This document shows, piece after piece, positions 28,301 to 38,900 of a DNA stretch of 64,000 nucleotides. Origin of the DNA: Streptomyces sp. cf386. Its GTDB lineage: Bacteria; Actinomycetota; Actinomycetes; Streptomycetales; Streptomycetaceae. Made by a program: the position numbers and the translations under genes. The stretch lies in NCBI RefSeq assembly GCF_900103585.1, contig NZ_FNHV01000006.1, positions 372,001-436,000 of the forward strand, written 5' to 3'. The notes beneath the pieces were generated by a model. That model worked only from the letters and a program-made list of their open reading frames with translations. It was not told where the DNA came from and made no database searches. How positions within the stretch are numbered: position 1 is the stretch's first letter; each line of letters opens with the position of its first letter.

Positions 28301-28871
28301 GCTCGCGGAAGAAAATCCCGTCCGACCAGCCGTCGGCGAGGCCGTGGTGGTAGTTGACGAAGAGGTAATGCCGGTTCGGGCCGGTCCGGTAGACGACGAG
28401 GCGCAGCAGCGGCTCCCCGCTCAGCGAGAACGGACGCCCCGCCTCCTCGGCGATGCGCTTGAGGACCTCTCGCTCCCTGTCTTCGGGCGACACCCAGGTG
28501 AGGTTGACGAAGGGGACGGTCGGCTGCGCCTCGGGGGCGATCCTCAGAACCAGGTCGTCGCCCTCGCCGGCGAAGGTGGTGCGCAGCATCTCGTGCCGGG
28601 CGACAAGGTCGTGGACGGCGGCGCGCAGGGCGTCCGGGGACAGCTCGCCGTCCAGGCGGAAGGCGAAGGGCACGTTGTAGGCGGCGCTGCTGCCGTACAG
28701 ATGGTCGAGGAACCACAGGGGTTTCTGGGCGCTGGAGGCCGGCAGGTGTCCCTCGCGCGGCGCGGGTCGGATCGTGCTCGGGGCGGCCCCGTCGACGGCC
28801 CGGCTGAGCAGCTTCCCCAGCAGCTGGGTCCGCAGCTGCTCGGTCTCGTTCACGATGTCGCTCGCTGACAT
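22359..28871 (-). CDS. Two-module nonribosomal peptide synthetase (C-A-T-C-A-T), 'NRPS-C'
   Basis: A 2170-residue synthetase with no thioesterase. C1 has HHGLADG near residue 175; A1 has YTSGSTGTPKG near 657; T1 has GGHS near 1050; C2 has HHIACDG near 1234; A2 has YTSGSTGRPKG near 1723; T2 has GGHS near 2106. The first 40 residues (NETEQLRTQLLGKLLSRA) look like an acceptor docking helix, so it probably takes an intermediate from another synthetase. Pocket residues read by eye are DVQYQALVVK for A1, close to proline codes of the DVQYIAHVVK type, and DLLDSGSVAK for A2, which I cannot assign. The Asp at position 278 in A2 could suit an amino side chain. ATG 28871 comes 1 base after the aldolase stop. 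Confidence 0.92.
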   Translation of the reverse strand: MSASDIVNETEQLRTQLLGKLLSRAVDGAAPSTIRPAPREGHLPASSAQKPLWFLDHLYGSSAAYNVPFAFRLDGELSPDALRAAVHDLVARHEMLRTTFAGEGDDLVLRIAPEAQPTVPFVNLTWVSPEDREREVLKRIAEEAGRPFSLSGEPLLRLVVYRTGPNRHYLFVNYHHGLADGWSDGIFFRELWALYDGHVVGSPAELPDLPLQFADYAKWEQESLKNGELRDKIDYWTRQLSGSLPSLTLPGGRPRAGRPTFQGRTILTELPAELEERLGAVSQESRVSPFVVLLTALNLLLHRYTREEDIIVGTPAANRGRAELEGVLGFFVNTLALRTDLSGVPTVAELLRRTERTILDALDHQEVSFATVVEALALDRDLGASPVFQVLANYLDLRETWSPTGLAVEVVEFESQVTRFDLEVQFEVRPQGTQLRFLYATDRYDDEHIERMAAHFLAVLRAVLDAPELRVDDVEFIDDAERRQALEHCNPSTTPTGRLTLPEMVEEQVRLAPGATAVIFEQESLSYAELNARANRLAHTLIAAGAGPERTVALVQPRSPDLIVALLAVLKSGASYFPIDPEHPGERIAHLLGDAAPVLAVTHTRTADLVPATVPTLRLDDPAVAAELRRRPDTDPTDADRVGPLSDQNSAYLLYTSGSTGTPKGVQMPVAALRNLLLWQREAIPGRPGARVAQFTAVGFDVSVQEILATLVNGKTLVVPDEDTRRSAERLASWLDRYQVNELYAPMPVIDAVYEAAQEQGLALSALADVQQAGESLTVNDRTREFHSRDAGRGLHNLYGPTETHVVTAYTLPADSAHWTASAPIGRPISNTRVYVLDGRLRPVPLGVAGELYLAGEGIARGYLNRPGPTAERFVADPYGAPGSRMYRSGDLARRRPDGELEFLGRADHQIKVRGVRIEPGEIEAALTSHPTVAQAAVVARDDQPGGKYLAAYVVPAPGLTCDLDELRRHAAESLPVSMVPTAFVQLPALPLTPNGKLDRRALPAPLLDAVGAGRSPRNQRERDLCALFGEVLGRPWENIDDNFFLFGGHSLLATRLISRIRAVLGVELPIRAVFETPTVAGLAAGAAEATEAREPLRPTARPDVVPLSFAQRRLWFLNQFETKRSAYNLPAALRLSGPVDIPALEAALADVTARHESLRTVLPSPGGSPRLVVLDPAEARPELRVTETGSHEVGLLAERAAGEEFDVTVDLPIRAHLFVTGPDSYVLVLVVHHIACDGWSLAPFWHDLGAAYAARREGAALDLPELPVQYADYTLWQHRLLGDEDDPASVIARQLAFWRRELAGAPEETVLPTDRRRPAVASNQGSSVLFQGSAQLHRRLLAVAQETDTSLFMVVQAALVALLTRHGSGTDIVLGAPVAGRTDEALDDLVGFFVNTLVLRTDSSGDPSLRALLHRVRATDLAAYENQDVPFERLVEALNPSRSLARHPLFQVMLAVHNSPEALLDLPGVRAEVLPLDVDAAAFDLHFDLTETQTAAGDPDGLECYIEYNVELFDRETAEGLADRLVRTLEAYTDDLDRPIGVLDLLGSEERGRLLGEWNDTSRPRRATTLPMVFEEQVARAPEAPAVVWDGRTLTYGELNAQANRVARQLIDAGVGAEDLVALVLPRSAELVATLLGVLKAGAAYLPIDPGYPEGRIASILQDASPAMVLDLERVTELLAGDGDGDGAEPGAGAVPGDPTDADRVRPLTPESPAYVIYTSGSTGRPKGVVIEHRSVVNFVIGNNNVYGITPTDTVLHFATPTFDLAVLEIFCTLLAGATLAVAGNLERYDVERLVEFIRGAAVTVADLPPALLPLIDPADLPDVRLLSVGGEAFPGSLVTTWATGGRRFINSYGPTESTVAQTLMECTGPYDRTPPIGRPMENIQVYVLDNGLNPTPVGVAGELYLAGHGLARGYLDRPDLTAERFTACPFGAPGTRMYRTGDMARWTHQGVLEFLGRTDDQVKIRGFRIEPAEIEAALTGHPGVEQARVLVTASPTAGKQLAAYVMPKPGADQVTESALRDHIAQVLPDYMVPTAFLVLDKLPITPSGKLDQKALLALDLRPAARAHIPPVTDTERLLARIWQQILGLEEISTDDNFFALGGHSLLVTQAVSQIRRLSGAGLTIQTFFQNPTVAALGRVLDESDAGTDTEDAPRVVRRSRALRFTQGD

Positions 28872-28872
28872 G

Positions 28873-29915
<1,043 letters not shown>

Positions 29916-29919
<4 letters not shown>

Positions 29920-32201
29920 CGGAAGCTCTCCGAGTTCTCCGGGTTCTCCGAAATCACGCGGACGTCGATCCGGCGGGTGGCCTCGTCGAGGGCGTCCGTG
30001 ACGTGTGCGCCGTCCGCTCCGACGGCGATGATGTGGCCGAGCCGGCCGTAGGCGTTGCGCGGTGGGCCGACCTCCGTGCCCGGCACCGCGGTGACCTTGA
30101 CCTGCTCGACGCCGTCCACGGCGAGAGCCGCCTCGCCGCCGTCGACCGCGGCCAGCACACCGGGCCGGTCGGCCTGCAGGAACTGGATGCCGGCGTGGTC
30201 GTGCCGCGTCGCGGTCAGGTCGAGGGGCAGGCCGGCGGCGGCCCGGATCTGCTGCTCCAGCAGGTCGATGCCGGTGGCGCGCCGGATCAGGTCCGGGATC
30301 ATGCCGCCCGCCAGCCGAGGGTTGATCTCGATGACGGCGGGCCCGGTCGCGGTGAGCTTGATCTCGGTGTGGGTCGGGCCGAGCGCTATCCCGGTGCCCT
30401 TCAGTGCCGCCCGTACGGCCTCGACGAGCGCGCCGGCGGCCTGTTCGGTGAGCGGGGCGGGGAAGACATGCCGGGTCTCGACGAAGTACGGGGTGCCGGT
30501 GACGGTCTTCGCCGTGATGCCGACGCAGGTGTGCTCCCCGGCCTCGCTGAACATCTCGACGCTGAACTCCGGCGCGTCCACGTACTCCTCGACCAGCGCC
30601 GTGCGGGCGGTCGGGAGTCCGCGCATGTTGCTGTGCACGGCCAGGATCCGGGCGGCGTGCCGCTCGGCCTCGGCGACGGTGTGGCAGAGCAGCACGTTGT
30701 TGGAGCCGGAGTCGTCGGCCGGTTTGACCACGCAGGGCAGGCCGACCGACCCGGTGGCTGCCACTACTTCGGACACCTCGGACACCACCTCGAACCGGGG
30801 CTGCCCGACGCCCGCGTTCCGCAGGGCCAGGCGCAGCTCCGCCTTGTTGCGGCAGCGGGTCGTGGCGATGGCGGGGTTGCCCGGGAGGGCTAGCCAGTCG
30901 GCCAGTTCGGCGACGAAGGGCACGTAGAAGTCGCTGGTCGTGGTGATGCCGACGATGTCCTCGCGGCGGAACCGCTCCTGGATCACCGCGCGCAGGGCGC
31001 GGACGGTGCCGGTGTCGCACTCGACGACCTCGCTGCCGGTCTCGGCCAGCCCCGCGTACCGCTCCGGCTTGTCGGTGAGCAGCACCGGGGAGAACCCGAG
31101 CCGGGCGGTGGCCGTCAGGGCCTGCATCCCGGTGCCGGTGGTGTTGGACTCCACGAAGAGCAGGTGCCGGGGCGGTGTCGGGCGCTCGCGGAGATCGGCC
31201 TTGGACCAGCGGTCCACGACCGTGCCGAAGGAGATCTTCGCGGGGGCCGTGGAGAGCGGCAGCTCGTCGAGCCGCTGGTCGGCCCAGTACGCGTCGCTGT
31301 GGACGGTGTCGACGTACCGGTCGCCGCGGTCCGGGAAGACGCCCACGATCACGCTGCCCGGCTCGGACTCGCGCGCGAGGTGCCCGAGCAGCCGGTAGAC
31401 CGAGCCGGAGGTGTTGCCGGCGAAGATCTGCTGCTCGCGGGCGAGTTCGCGGGTCGAGGAGAACGCCTCCCGGTCGTTGAGCCAGTGCACCTCGTCGATG
31501 ACGGTGCGGTCGAGGTTCTCGGGCACCAGGCTGTTCCCGAGGCCGCTCTGCCGTCGGCCGGGGAGGTCCGGCTGCCCGAACAGGGCGCTGCCGACCGAGT
31601 CGACACCGATCACCCGCAGCTCCGGCAGGGTGCGGCGCAGCACCCGCGCGGTGCCGCACAGCGAGCCGCCGCTGCCCACCGAGCCGACCAGCACGTCGAA
31701 CCGGCCGAGGTCGCCGAGGAGTTCGTCGGCGAGCGCCCGATAGGCACCGGGATTGTCCGGGTTGCTGTACTGCTGCGGCCAGAAGGCGCCCGGCAGTTCA
31801 CGCATCAGTTCGTCGAGCCGCTCCAGCCGGGCACCCTGCCACCCCTGGGCGTTCATCTTCGGGACGACGTGCACCTCGCAGCCGAGGGCGAGCAGCTTCG
31901 CCATCGTCACCGGGTCCGTGCGCGGATCGGTGACGATATGCACGGGGTGGCCGAGCGAGCGGCCGACCAGGGCGACACCGAGGGCCATCGTGCCGGAGGA
32001 GCTCTCGACGATCGGGGCGCCCGGCTTGAGCACCCCGAGCCGGGTGGCCTCGGCCACGATGTTCCGGGCGACCCGGTCCTTCATGCCGAACGGGTTGGCC
32101 AGTTCGAGCTTGGCGTACACCCTCGTCCCGAGGGAGGACGGCAGCGCGAGGCGGACCAGCGGTGTGTGGCCGATCGCGTCGTTCATCGATGAAAAGCGCA
32201 T
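29916..32201 (-). CDS. Fused cysteine-synthase-like PLP enzyme and ATP-grasp ligase
   Basis: A 761-residue two-domain protein. Residues about 1-330 are a fold-type II PLP enzyme: the Lys in NPFGMKDR, the substrate loop ESSSGTMALG and the phosphate-binding Gly loop GSGGSLCGT. This is the pattern of SbnA-like enzymes that replace a beta-phosphate with an amino donor. Residues about 340-755 are an ATP-grasp domain with CVVKPADDSGSNNV, VEEYVDAPEFSVE and the metal site EIKL...VIEINPRLAGG, closest in style to L-amino-acid ligases. The first half probably acts on O-phospho-threonine in 2,3-diaminobutyrate formation; the second may join amino acids. ATG 32201 has GGGGGA 8 bases upstream. Both parts are in one continuous frame. 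Confidence 0.85.
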
Positions 32202-32203
32202 GG

Positions 32204-33202
32204 TTACGTCCCCCAGAAGTGATCGGTGCCGGCCGAACGGCTCGCCCGGGTGGCCGTCTCGTCGGCCTCGGGAATCCAGTTCTCGCCGACGCCCAGTGAG
32301 CGCAGGACCGTGGTGGTGCCGGGCAGGCGGCGGCAGGCGGCGAGGGCGGCGCGCACCTTGGTGTCGTGGTCCGGGTCGTCGGCGGCGATCAGCACGCCCA
32401 GCACGGTGCCGCTGTGTGCGCACACCACGCCGAGTCCGCCGGTCGCCTCGCAGATGTTCCGCAGCTCCCGCAGGGCCGGCCGCGGCCGGGTCAGCGCGTT
32501 CAGCTCGGCGCTGCGCGTGGCGATGCGCCCCACCCCCGGCAGGTCGTGCGCCCGGACGGCGTCACACAGTGCGGCCAGCAGCAGGCCGTACTCCTCCTTG
32601 TGCCGCTCGTCGACCGGCCGCGCCGAGCGGTTGTGCCGGATCGTGTCGATCTGGCCGCCCTCGTCGTGGCCGACGATGGTCATGGCCGGCAGGACGCCGA
32701 GGCCGCTGCGCAGCGTCACCTCACGGTGGTAGTAGGCGACCACCTCGTCGTACATGACGCCGTCGCTCGGTTCGATGTCCCGCAGGAGCGCCTCGATCGC
32801 GGCGGGCGAGAACGTCGTCCCCACGGCTGCCCCCACCGCGCGCACGGTGGCGACCAGGTCCGCGGAGGAGCTCGCCATGCCCTTCCCCTCGGGCAGGTCG
32901 CTGTGCAGTTCCAGGACGCCGCCGCCCCCGGTGCGCCCGGCGGCCGCCAGGGCCAGCTCGGCGATCCGCCGCGCCTTCTCCTTGTGCGGCGGCCAGACCT
33001 CGATCCCGGTGGACAGCGCGGAGTACCGCAGGGTCGCCGTGCTCCACCGCGCGAGCGGGAAGGTGACCATGAAGTGCCGGTCGGTCTCCGGCAGGACCCC
33101 TTGCAGCAGCTCACCGAAGGTCCCGTAGGAGCGGCCGGTGCCGGGCTCTACGGCGGCTTCCTCGGCCGCCTCGGGTACAACGTCAGACCGAACCGTTCCC
33201 AT
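32204..33202 (-). CDS. GHMP-family kinase, L-threonine kinase type
   Basis: A 332-residue GHMP kinase with the Gly/Ser-rich ATP motif PEGKGMASSSADLVAT at about residues 108-123 and the N-terminal GTFGELLQG seen in PduX-like L-threonine kinases. The product would be O-phospho-L-threonine, the activated substrate for the PLP enzyme downstream. ATG 33202 was chosen because GGGGGAGGA lies 6 bases upstream. It starts 20 bases inside the lyase gene and ends 2 bases before the fusion gene, so all three are tightly coupled. O-phosphoserine formation is the main alternative. Confidence 0.82.
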   Translation of the reverse strand: MGTVRSDVVPEAAEEAAVEPGTGRSYGTFGELLQGVLPETDRHFMVTFPLARWSTATLRYSALSTGIEVWPPHKEKARRIAELALAAAGRTGGGGVLELHSDLPEGKGMASSSADLVATVRAVGAAVGTTFSPAAIEALLRDIEPSDGVMYDEVVAYYHREVTLRSGLGVLPAMTIVGHDEGGQIDTIRHNRSARPVDERHKEEYGLLLAALCDAVRAHDLPGVGRIATRSAELNALTRPRPALRELRNICEATGGLGVVCAHSGTVLGVLIAADDPDHDTKVRAALAACRRLPGTTTVLRSLGVGENWIPEADETATRASRSAGTDHFWGT

Positions 33203-34664
33203 CGATGTCCTCCCCCGTTCCGCGGGCAACCGCTGCCCGCCTCGACCACTCCTCGACCAGGCGCCCGTGCTCCTCGGCCTGTGCGCGCAGCGCGTCGGCG
33301 ACCGCCTGCGGATGCGCCGACCCCACCGACGTCATCCGCCGCAGCGCCCCCCGGACGTCGAAGGAGTCACCCAACGCCCCGGCCGCGTCGCGCAGTTCGA
33401 ACCCCTGCTCCCGAGCGACCCGGCGCAGCAGCTCCGGGTCGCTGTCGGCGGGGCGGCGGCCCGCCTCCGCGGCGGCGACGATGTAGCGGCCGGCGATCAC
33501 CTGGGCGCGCCGCCAGGGCACGTCCTCGTCCATGGTCAGCGAGTTGGCCAGGGCGAAGCCGCCCAGGAACTCGCGCTCGCAGGCCTCGGTCATCCGTTCC
33601 GCCCGGAAGTCCAGATGGCGCAGCACCTCGGTGAACAGACGCAGGGTGCTGCCGAGCGTCTCGAACGCCTGGCAGACGTGCGCGCCGGCCTCCTTGGAGA
33701 CCTCGACCGTGTTGGAGTACGGGGTGTTGCGCTGTCCGAGCGTCACATCGACGTGGTAGGCCGACAGATGGCCGCTGCGGCCCCGAATCCGTTCGAGAAT
33801 CGGGAAGTTCTTCTTCTGCGGCATGGCCGAGGAGATGCCCGACAGCTCGTCCGGCAGGTCGATGAAGCCGTACTCGCTGCCGCCCCAGGCGAGCAGATCG
33901 GTGGCGAACCGGCTCAGCGCGACCCCGAGGATGCCGAACTCGGCGGTGATCTCCAGTGCCCAGCCACGGGAGGCGACCGAGGTCAGCGCGCTGGCCTGCG
34001 GCCCGGCGAAGCCCAGCAGCCGGGCCAGCCGGTCGCGGTCCCAGGGCAGTTCCTGACCGGACATGGCGCCGGACCCGAGGGGGCAGAGGTCGATGCCGTC
34101 GTACGTGGCGAGCAGCCGCCGCAGGGTATGCAGGACCTGCCCGGACAGCGCCGCCAGATAGAACCCCGGCGTGATGATCTGGGCGGCCTGGTGATGCGTG
34201 TACCCGGGCATCGGCAGGTCGGCGGTGCGCCCGGCCAGCTCCCGTGCGGCCTCGCCGAACTCCAGCAGTGACGCCGCCGCGGCGATCAGCCGGGCCCGGC
34301 CGAACATCAACTGGGCGCAGGCCTGGAGGTCGTTGCGGCTGCGGTCGAGGTGCCAGCGCGGCACGGGGGCCGACAGGGCGGACTCCACCTGACGCTCCAG
34401 CGCGAACGCGATGTCCGACATGTTGGCCTGGGCCTGGGCGGTCACGCTCTCCCGGTTCACCGAGTCGAGCGCGTCCGTCAACTCCCGCGCCTGCGCCCGG
34501 GTGACGTGGCCCATCCGGACGTACTCGGCGACCAGGGCCTTCTCGACGGCCACGTAGTGCGGCAGCAGATGCTCGGCCTCGTAGTGGAACTGCGGGTCGA
34601 GGATCTCCTCGCGGAGCATTCGGGTGGGGCCGCCGGAGATGCGGCCGGTCAGTGTGGTCTCCAT
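33183..34664 (-). CDS. Argininosuccinate-lyase-like enzyme, probable diaminobutyrate pathway
   Basis: A 493-residue member of the fumarase/aspartase superfamily. The signature loop GISSAMPQKKN, holding the catalytic Ser, is near residue 295, and GYTHHQAAQ has the catalytic His near 167. It belongs with the argininosuccinate lyase branch, but primary arginine genes (argG, argF) are absent around it. In 2,3-diaminobutyrate pathways such an enzyme removes fumarate from an aspartate adduct, leaving the new amino group. Placement with the kinase and cysteine-synthase-like enzyme supports that job. It starts 10 bases after the MFS gene. Confidence 0.82.
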   Translation of the reverse strand: METTLTGRISGGPTRMLREEILDPQFHYEAEHLLPHYVAVEKALVAEYVRMGHVTRAQARELTDALDSVNRESVTAQAQANMSDIAFALERQVESALSAPVPRWHLDRSRNDLQACAQLMFGRARLIAAAASLLEFGEAARELAGRTADLPMPGYTHHQAAQIITPGFYLAALSGQVLHTLRRLLATYDGIDLCPLGSGAMSGQELPWDRDRLARLLGFAGPQASALTSVASRGWALEITAEFGILGVALSRFATDLLAWGGSEYGFIDLPDELSGISSAMPQKKNFPILERIRGRSGHLSAYHVDVTLGQRNTPYSNTVEVSKEAGAHVCQAFETLGSTLRLFTEVLRHLDFRAERMTEACEREFLGGFALANSLTMDEDVPWRRAQVIAGRYIVAAAEAGRRPADSDPELLRRVAREQGFELRDAAGALGDSFDVRGALRRMTSVGSAHPQAVADALRAQAEEHGRLVEEWSRRAAVARGTGEDIDGNGSV

Positions 34665-34674
34665 GCCGGGTGCC

Positions 34675-35952
34675 TCAGACCGTCACCGGTACGGTGTCGG
34701 GGATCTCCTTCACCCCGCGCACTTCGGACAGAGCGATCAGCACGCCGGCCAGCAGGACGCCGACCGAACCGATCACCAGTGTCTCCGAGACGCCGATCCA
34801 GCCGCCGAGGAAGCCGCCGAGGAGCGCGCCGACCGGCGAGACGCCCATCACGATCATGCGGATCGAGGCGTTCATCCGGCCCTGGAGCCGGTCCGGAGTG
34901 ACGGCGGTGCGCAGGCTGCGCTGGTTGATGTTGTAGACGATCACCATGGCCGCGTCGATGAAGTGCATCGGCACGATCAGCAGGGGAGCCATGCTCTTCG
35001 GGACCTCGGTGGCCAGCGGGATCAGCAGGGCCGCCACACCCGCCAGCAGCAGCGAGAACACCATCGCCCGGCCGACGCCGAACAGCTGGCTGACCCGGTC
35101 GGCCACCAGTGCGCCGACCAGCGCGCCCGCGCCGGACGAGGCGAAGATGAGGCCGAGGTAGAAGGGCTCCAGGCCCAGGGTCCGGGTCACGAAGATCAGG
35201 AAGACCGGCTCGATCAGCAGCGTGAAGAGGTTGAAGAGCAGGGTGGCCGACACGAGGGTGCGGACCACCTTGTTACGGAACACGGGGGCGGCGCCCTCGG
35301 CGATCTCCCGCCAGATGCCGAGCGGCTTCTCTCCCTCGGCCGGCTCCGGCGGTGCGGGCGGCTCCTCGCGGTGCTTGATGCCCATCGTGAAGAAGGCCGA
35401 CACCAGGTAGGTGGCCGAGTTGATGAGCACCGCGAACGGCGCCGAGACGATCTGCAGGATGCCGCCGCCGAGCGCGTTGCCGCCGATGTCCGCGACCGAA
35501 CCGCTCAGCTCCAGTTTGGCGTTGCCCTCGATCAGATCCTTGCGCTGCACCAGCAGGGGCAGGTACGAGGCGCTGCCGATGTCGGAGACCACCGTGCAGA
35601 CACCGACGAACAACGAGACGGTGAGCAGCAACGGGAAGGAGAGGAAGTCGAGCGCCCAGCCCACCGGTACGACCAGCAGTGCGACGGCTCGCACCACGTC
35701 GGTGAGGATGAGGATCGGGCGCTTGGCGCTGCGATCCAGCCACACGCCGGCGAAGAGGCTGACGAACAGGTACGGCAGGGTTTCCGCCGCGACGAGGATG
35801 CCCATCTCGAAGGGCGTCGCCTTCAGCGAGACGGCCGCGATCAGCGGGAGGGCGACGGCCATGACCTTCGCCCCGAACAGCGACGCGGTCAGCCCGAGCC
35901 ACAGGTTCCGGAAGTCCGCGTGCCGCCACAAACTGGCTTTTTTCTCCGTCAC
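34675..35952 (-). CDS. MFS exporter, probable product efflux
   Basis: A 425-residue major facilitator with about 12 membrane segments. The A-like loop SLFAGVWLDRSAKRPIL sits between helices 2 and 3, as in MFS_3/EntS-type drug and siderophore exporters. The start is GTG 35952, which overlaps the stop of NRPS-B as GTGA, so its synthesis is coupled to that of the synthetase. Export of the peptide, and self-protection, is the likely role. The protein ends in a short Val/Thr-rich tail. Confidence 0.85.
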   Translation of the reverse strand: MTEKKASLWRHADFRNLWLGLTASLFGAKVMAVALPLIAAVSLKATPFEMGILVAAETLPYLFVSLFAGVWLDRSAKRPILILTDVVRAVALLVVPVGWALDFLSFPLLLTVSLFVGVCTVVSDIGSASYLPLLVQRKDLIEGNAKLELSGSVADIGGNALGGGILQIVSAPFAVLINSATYLVSAFFTMGIKHREEPPAPPEPAEGEKPLGIWREIAEGAAPVFRNKVVRTLVSATLLFNLFTLLIEPVFLIFVTRTLGLEPFYLGLIFASSGAGALVGALVADRVSQLFGVGRAMVFSLLLAGVAALLIPLATEVPKSMAPLLIVPMHFIDAAMVIVYNINQRSLRTAVTPDRLQGRMNASIRMIVMGVSPVGALLGGFLGGWIGVSETLVIGSVGVLLAGVLIALSEVRGVKEIPDTVPVTV

Positions 35953-38900
35953 CGAGCGTGCCTTTCCTGCATTGTTTCTTCCATGTCCTTCGCTATCTCC
36001 TGGAATTGCGGTGACCGGACGATCCGGTAGTGGTCGGTCTCGATGTCCCGGACCGTCAGACCGCCGTTGATGCGCTGTGCCCAGCCGTCCGCCGCGCCCA
36101 GCCGGGCCCCGTCACGGCTCTGGTAGAAGCGCACCGCGCCGGGGTAGACCGGTGGCCGGTAGGTCTCGGCGGCCAACAGGTTGGTCCTGAACACCTCGTA
36201 GTGGCGGGCGAGTTCCTCCCCGTCGAGACCACCGTCGGTGTCCCCGCCGGAGCGGAGCAGGTCCTCGGCGAACTCCTCCCGCAGCGCTCGATCGACCGGT
36301 TCGGCCGGCGCCGAACTGTCTCCGCCGCTGTCGGGGAAGGCGCTGTCCACCATGGCCAGCAGCTCCACGACCTCGCCCTCGGCCACCAGTCGGCAGGCCA
36401 TCTCATAGGCCACCAGCCCGCCGAAGGACCAGCCGCCGAGCCGGTACGGTCCCGAGTCCTGGACCGCGCGGAGCGCGCGCAGGTGGCTGTCGGCCAGTTC
36501 CGCCACCGTGCGCAGCGGCTCCTCGCCCGGGACGAGGCCGGGTGCGGGCAGTCCGAACACCGGCAGCCCGGGACCGAACGCCGCCGCCGGCTCGCGGTAG
36601 CAGAGCACTCCGCCGCCCACCGGGTGGACCAGGAACAGCGGACGCTCGCCGCCCCCACCGCGGATCTGCACCGCCGCGCCCGGCCGGGCCCTCGGTGTCA
36701 CGTCGCCGCGGACCAGGGCGGCCTGCTTGGCGACGGTCTCGTTCTCCAGCACGACCGAGACGCCGAAGTCGCGGTCGTACACGCTGTTGATCCGGGACAC
36801 CAGCCGCAGTGCGGCCAGGGAGTGCCCGCCGATCTGGAAGAAGTCGTCGTGGATCCCGGCTTCCCTGCCGAGTACGCCCGCCCAGAGCGCCAACAGCCGC
36901 TCCTCGTACGCGTCCCGGGGCGCGACCGCCGGGCGTTCGCCGTCCGGCTCGGGCCGGACCTGCTCGGGCAGCCGTTTGCGGTCGAGCTTGCCGTTCGGGC
37001 TGAGCGGCATCTCGGCGAGCGTCGCCCACGCCGACGGCACCATGTACGACGGCAGCCGGGAGCCGACGTACGCGGCGAGGTCGGCCGGGCGGACCTCCGC
37101 GCCGGCGGCCGGCACGAGGAAGGCGACCAATCGCTCGTCGCGCAGGAGGACGGCGCATTCGGCCACCGCGGGGTGCCCGCCGAGCACGGACTCGATCTCT
37201 CCGAGCTCGATCCGGAAGCCGCGCAGCTTGACCTGTGAGTCGGTCCGGCCCCGGTACTCCAGCACGCCGTCGGGCAGGTACCGGACGAGGTCCCCGGTCC
37301 GGTACAGGCGGCGGGTCGTGCCGGTGTGGTCGGTGTGCCGTACGAAGCTGCGTTCGGTCGCTTCGGGTTGCCGGTGGTAGCCCTCGGCGAGTCCCACGCC
37401 CCCCAGATACAGCTCCCCGGTGACGCCCAGCGGCACCCGGAAGCCGTGCCGGTCCAGCACATACAGCTCGGTGTTGGCGATCGGGCGGCCGATCGGCACC
37501 AGCGCGCGGCCGTCCTCGACGCACTTCCAGTAGGTGACGTCGACGGCCGCCTCGGTGGGGCCGTAGAGATTGTGCAGCTCGGCCGGGAACTTCCGCAGGA
37601 AGCGCTGCTGAAGGTCGTACGGCAGCGCCTCCCCGCTGCACATCACCCGGCGCAGCCCGGTGCAGGCCGCGGTGGCCGGATCCTCCACGAAGGCCTGGAG
37701 CATGGACGGCACGAAGTGCACCGTCGTGATCTCCTCCTGGCGGATCAGACGCGCGAGATACCCGGAGTCCCGGTGCCCACCGGGAGCGGCCAGGACCAGG
37801 ACGCTCCCGGTCAGCAGCGGCCAGAAGAACTCCCACACCGAGACGTCGAAGGTGTACGGGGTCTTCTGGAGCACCCGCTCGCCGGGGCGCAGTCCGTACT
37901 CCTGCTGCATCCACAACAACCGGTTGACGATGGCCCGATGGGAGATCGCCACGCCCTTCGGGGTGCCGGTCGAGCCGGAGGTGAAGATCATGTACGCCCG
38001 GTCGTCGGGGCCCACCGCCGACTCGGCCGGCGCGCCCTCGGGGCAGCGGTACGACGGGTCCTCGGCCTCGTCGGGGCGGACGATCGAGACGCCCGGCGTC
38101 GCGATCCTCTCGGCCCACGGCTCGGTGGAGATCGCGAGCCGGATGCCCGAGTCCGCGAGGATGCCGCACAGCCGCCGGGCCGGGTGCTCCGGGTCGAGCG
38201 GCACATAGGCGGCTCCGGCCTTGAGCACGGCGAGCAGGCAGACCGGCAGCTCCAGTGAGCGTTCCAGCAGTACGGCGACGAAATCACCGCGCCGGGCGCC
38301 GCGTTCGGTCAGCAGGTGCGCCAGGCGGTCGGCGCGTTCGTCCAGTTCGCGGTAGCTCAGCGAGCGGCCCTCGAAGCGGACGGCGGTCGCCTCGGGGGTC
38401 CGTCGGACCTGCTCCTCGATCAGGGCGTGCAGGACGTGCGGGCGGTCGTACACCGTCTCGGTGCGGTTCCAGGCGTCAAAGGTGCGGTGCTCGGCGGCGG
38501 ACAGCAGGTCGGCGGTCTCGTACCGGTCCTGCGGGGAGGTCGCCATGGCCCGCAGCACGGCGGCGTAGTACCCGTGTGCCCGGCCGATCTGCGCCTCGTC
38601 GAAACGGGCCGCGTCGAAGCGGAGTCCGAGCCCGAGCGCGCCGTCGACGGAGTCCCGGAAGAACTCGGCGCCGAAGGGGAAGTTGGTGTCGGCGACCCCG
38701 TCCTGGTCGAGGATCTCCACCGCGGACACCTCGCCGAGGGACTGTTCGACGTGGAAGTGCGTGTAGTTGAAGAAGGTCTCGAACAGCTCCGGAGAGCCGG
38801 TCTGCCGCATGATCTCGGCCAGCGGGTACCGGCGGTGCCGCTGGATCTCCAGGTCGAGCGCGGCAGTCTCGCGGACCAGATCGCTCCATGTCCCGCCGGT

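Noticed and set aside
33183..34664. Primary-metabolism argininosuccinate lyase (argH)
   Set aside because: No other arginine genes are nearby and it is coupled to a threonine-type kinase and a cysteine-synthase-like enzyme, which fits diaminobutyrate synthesis better.
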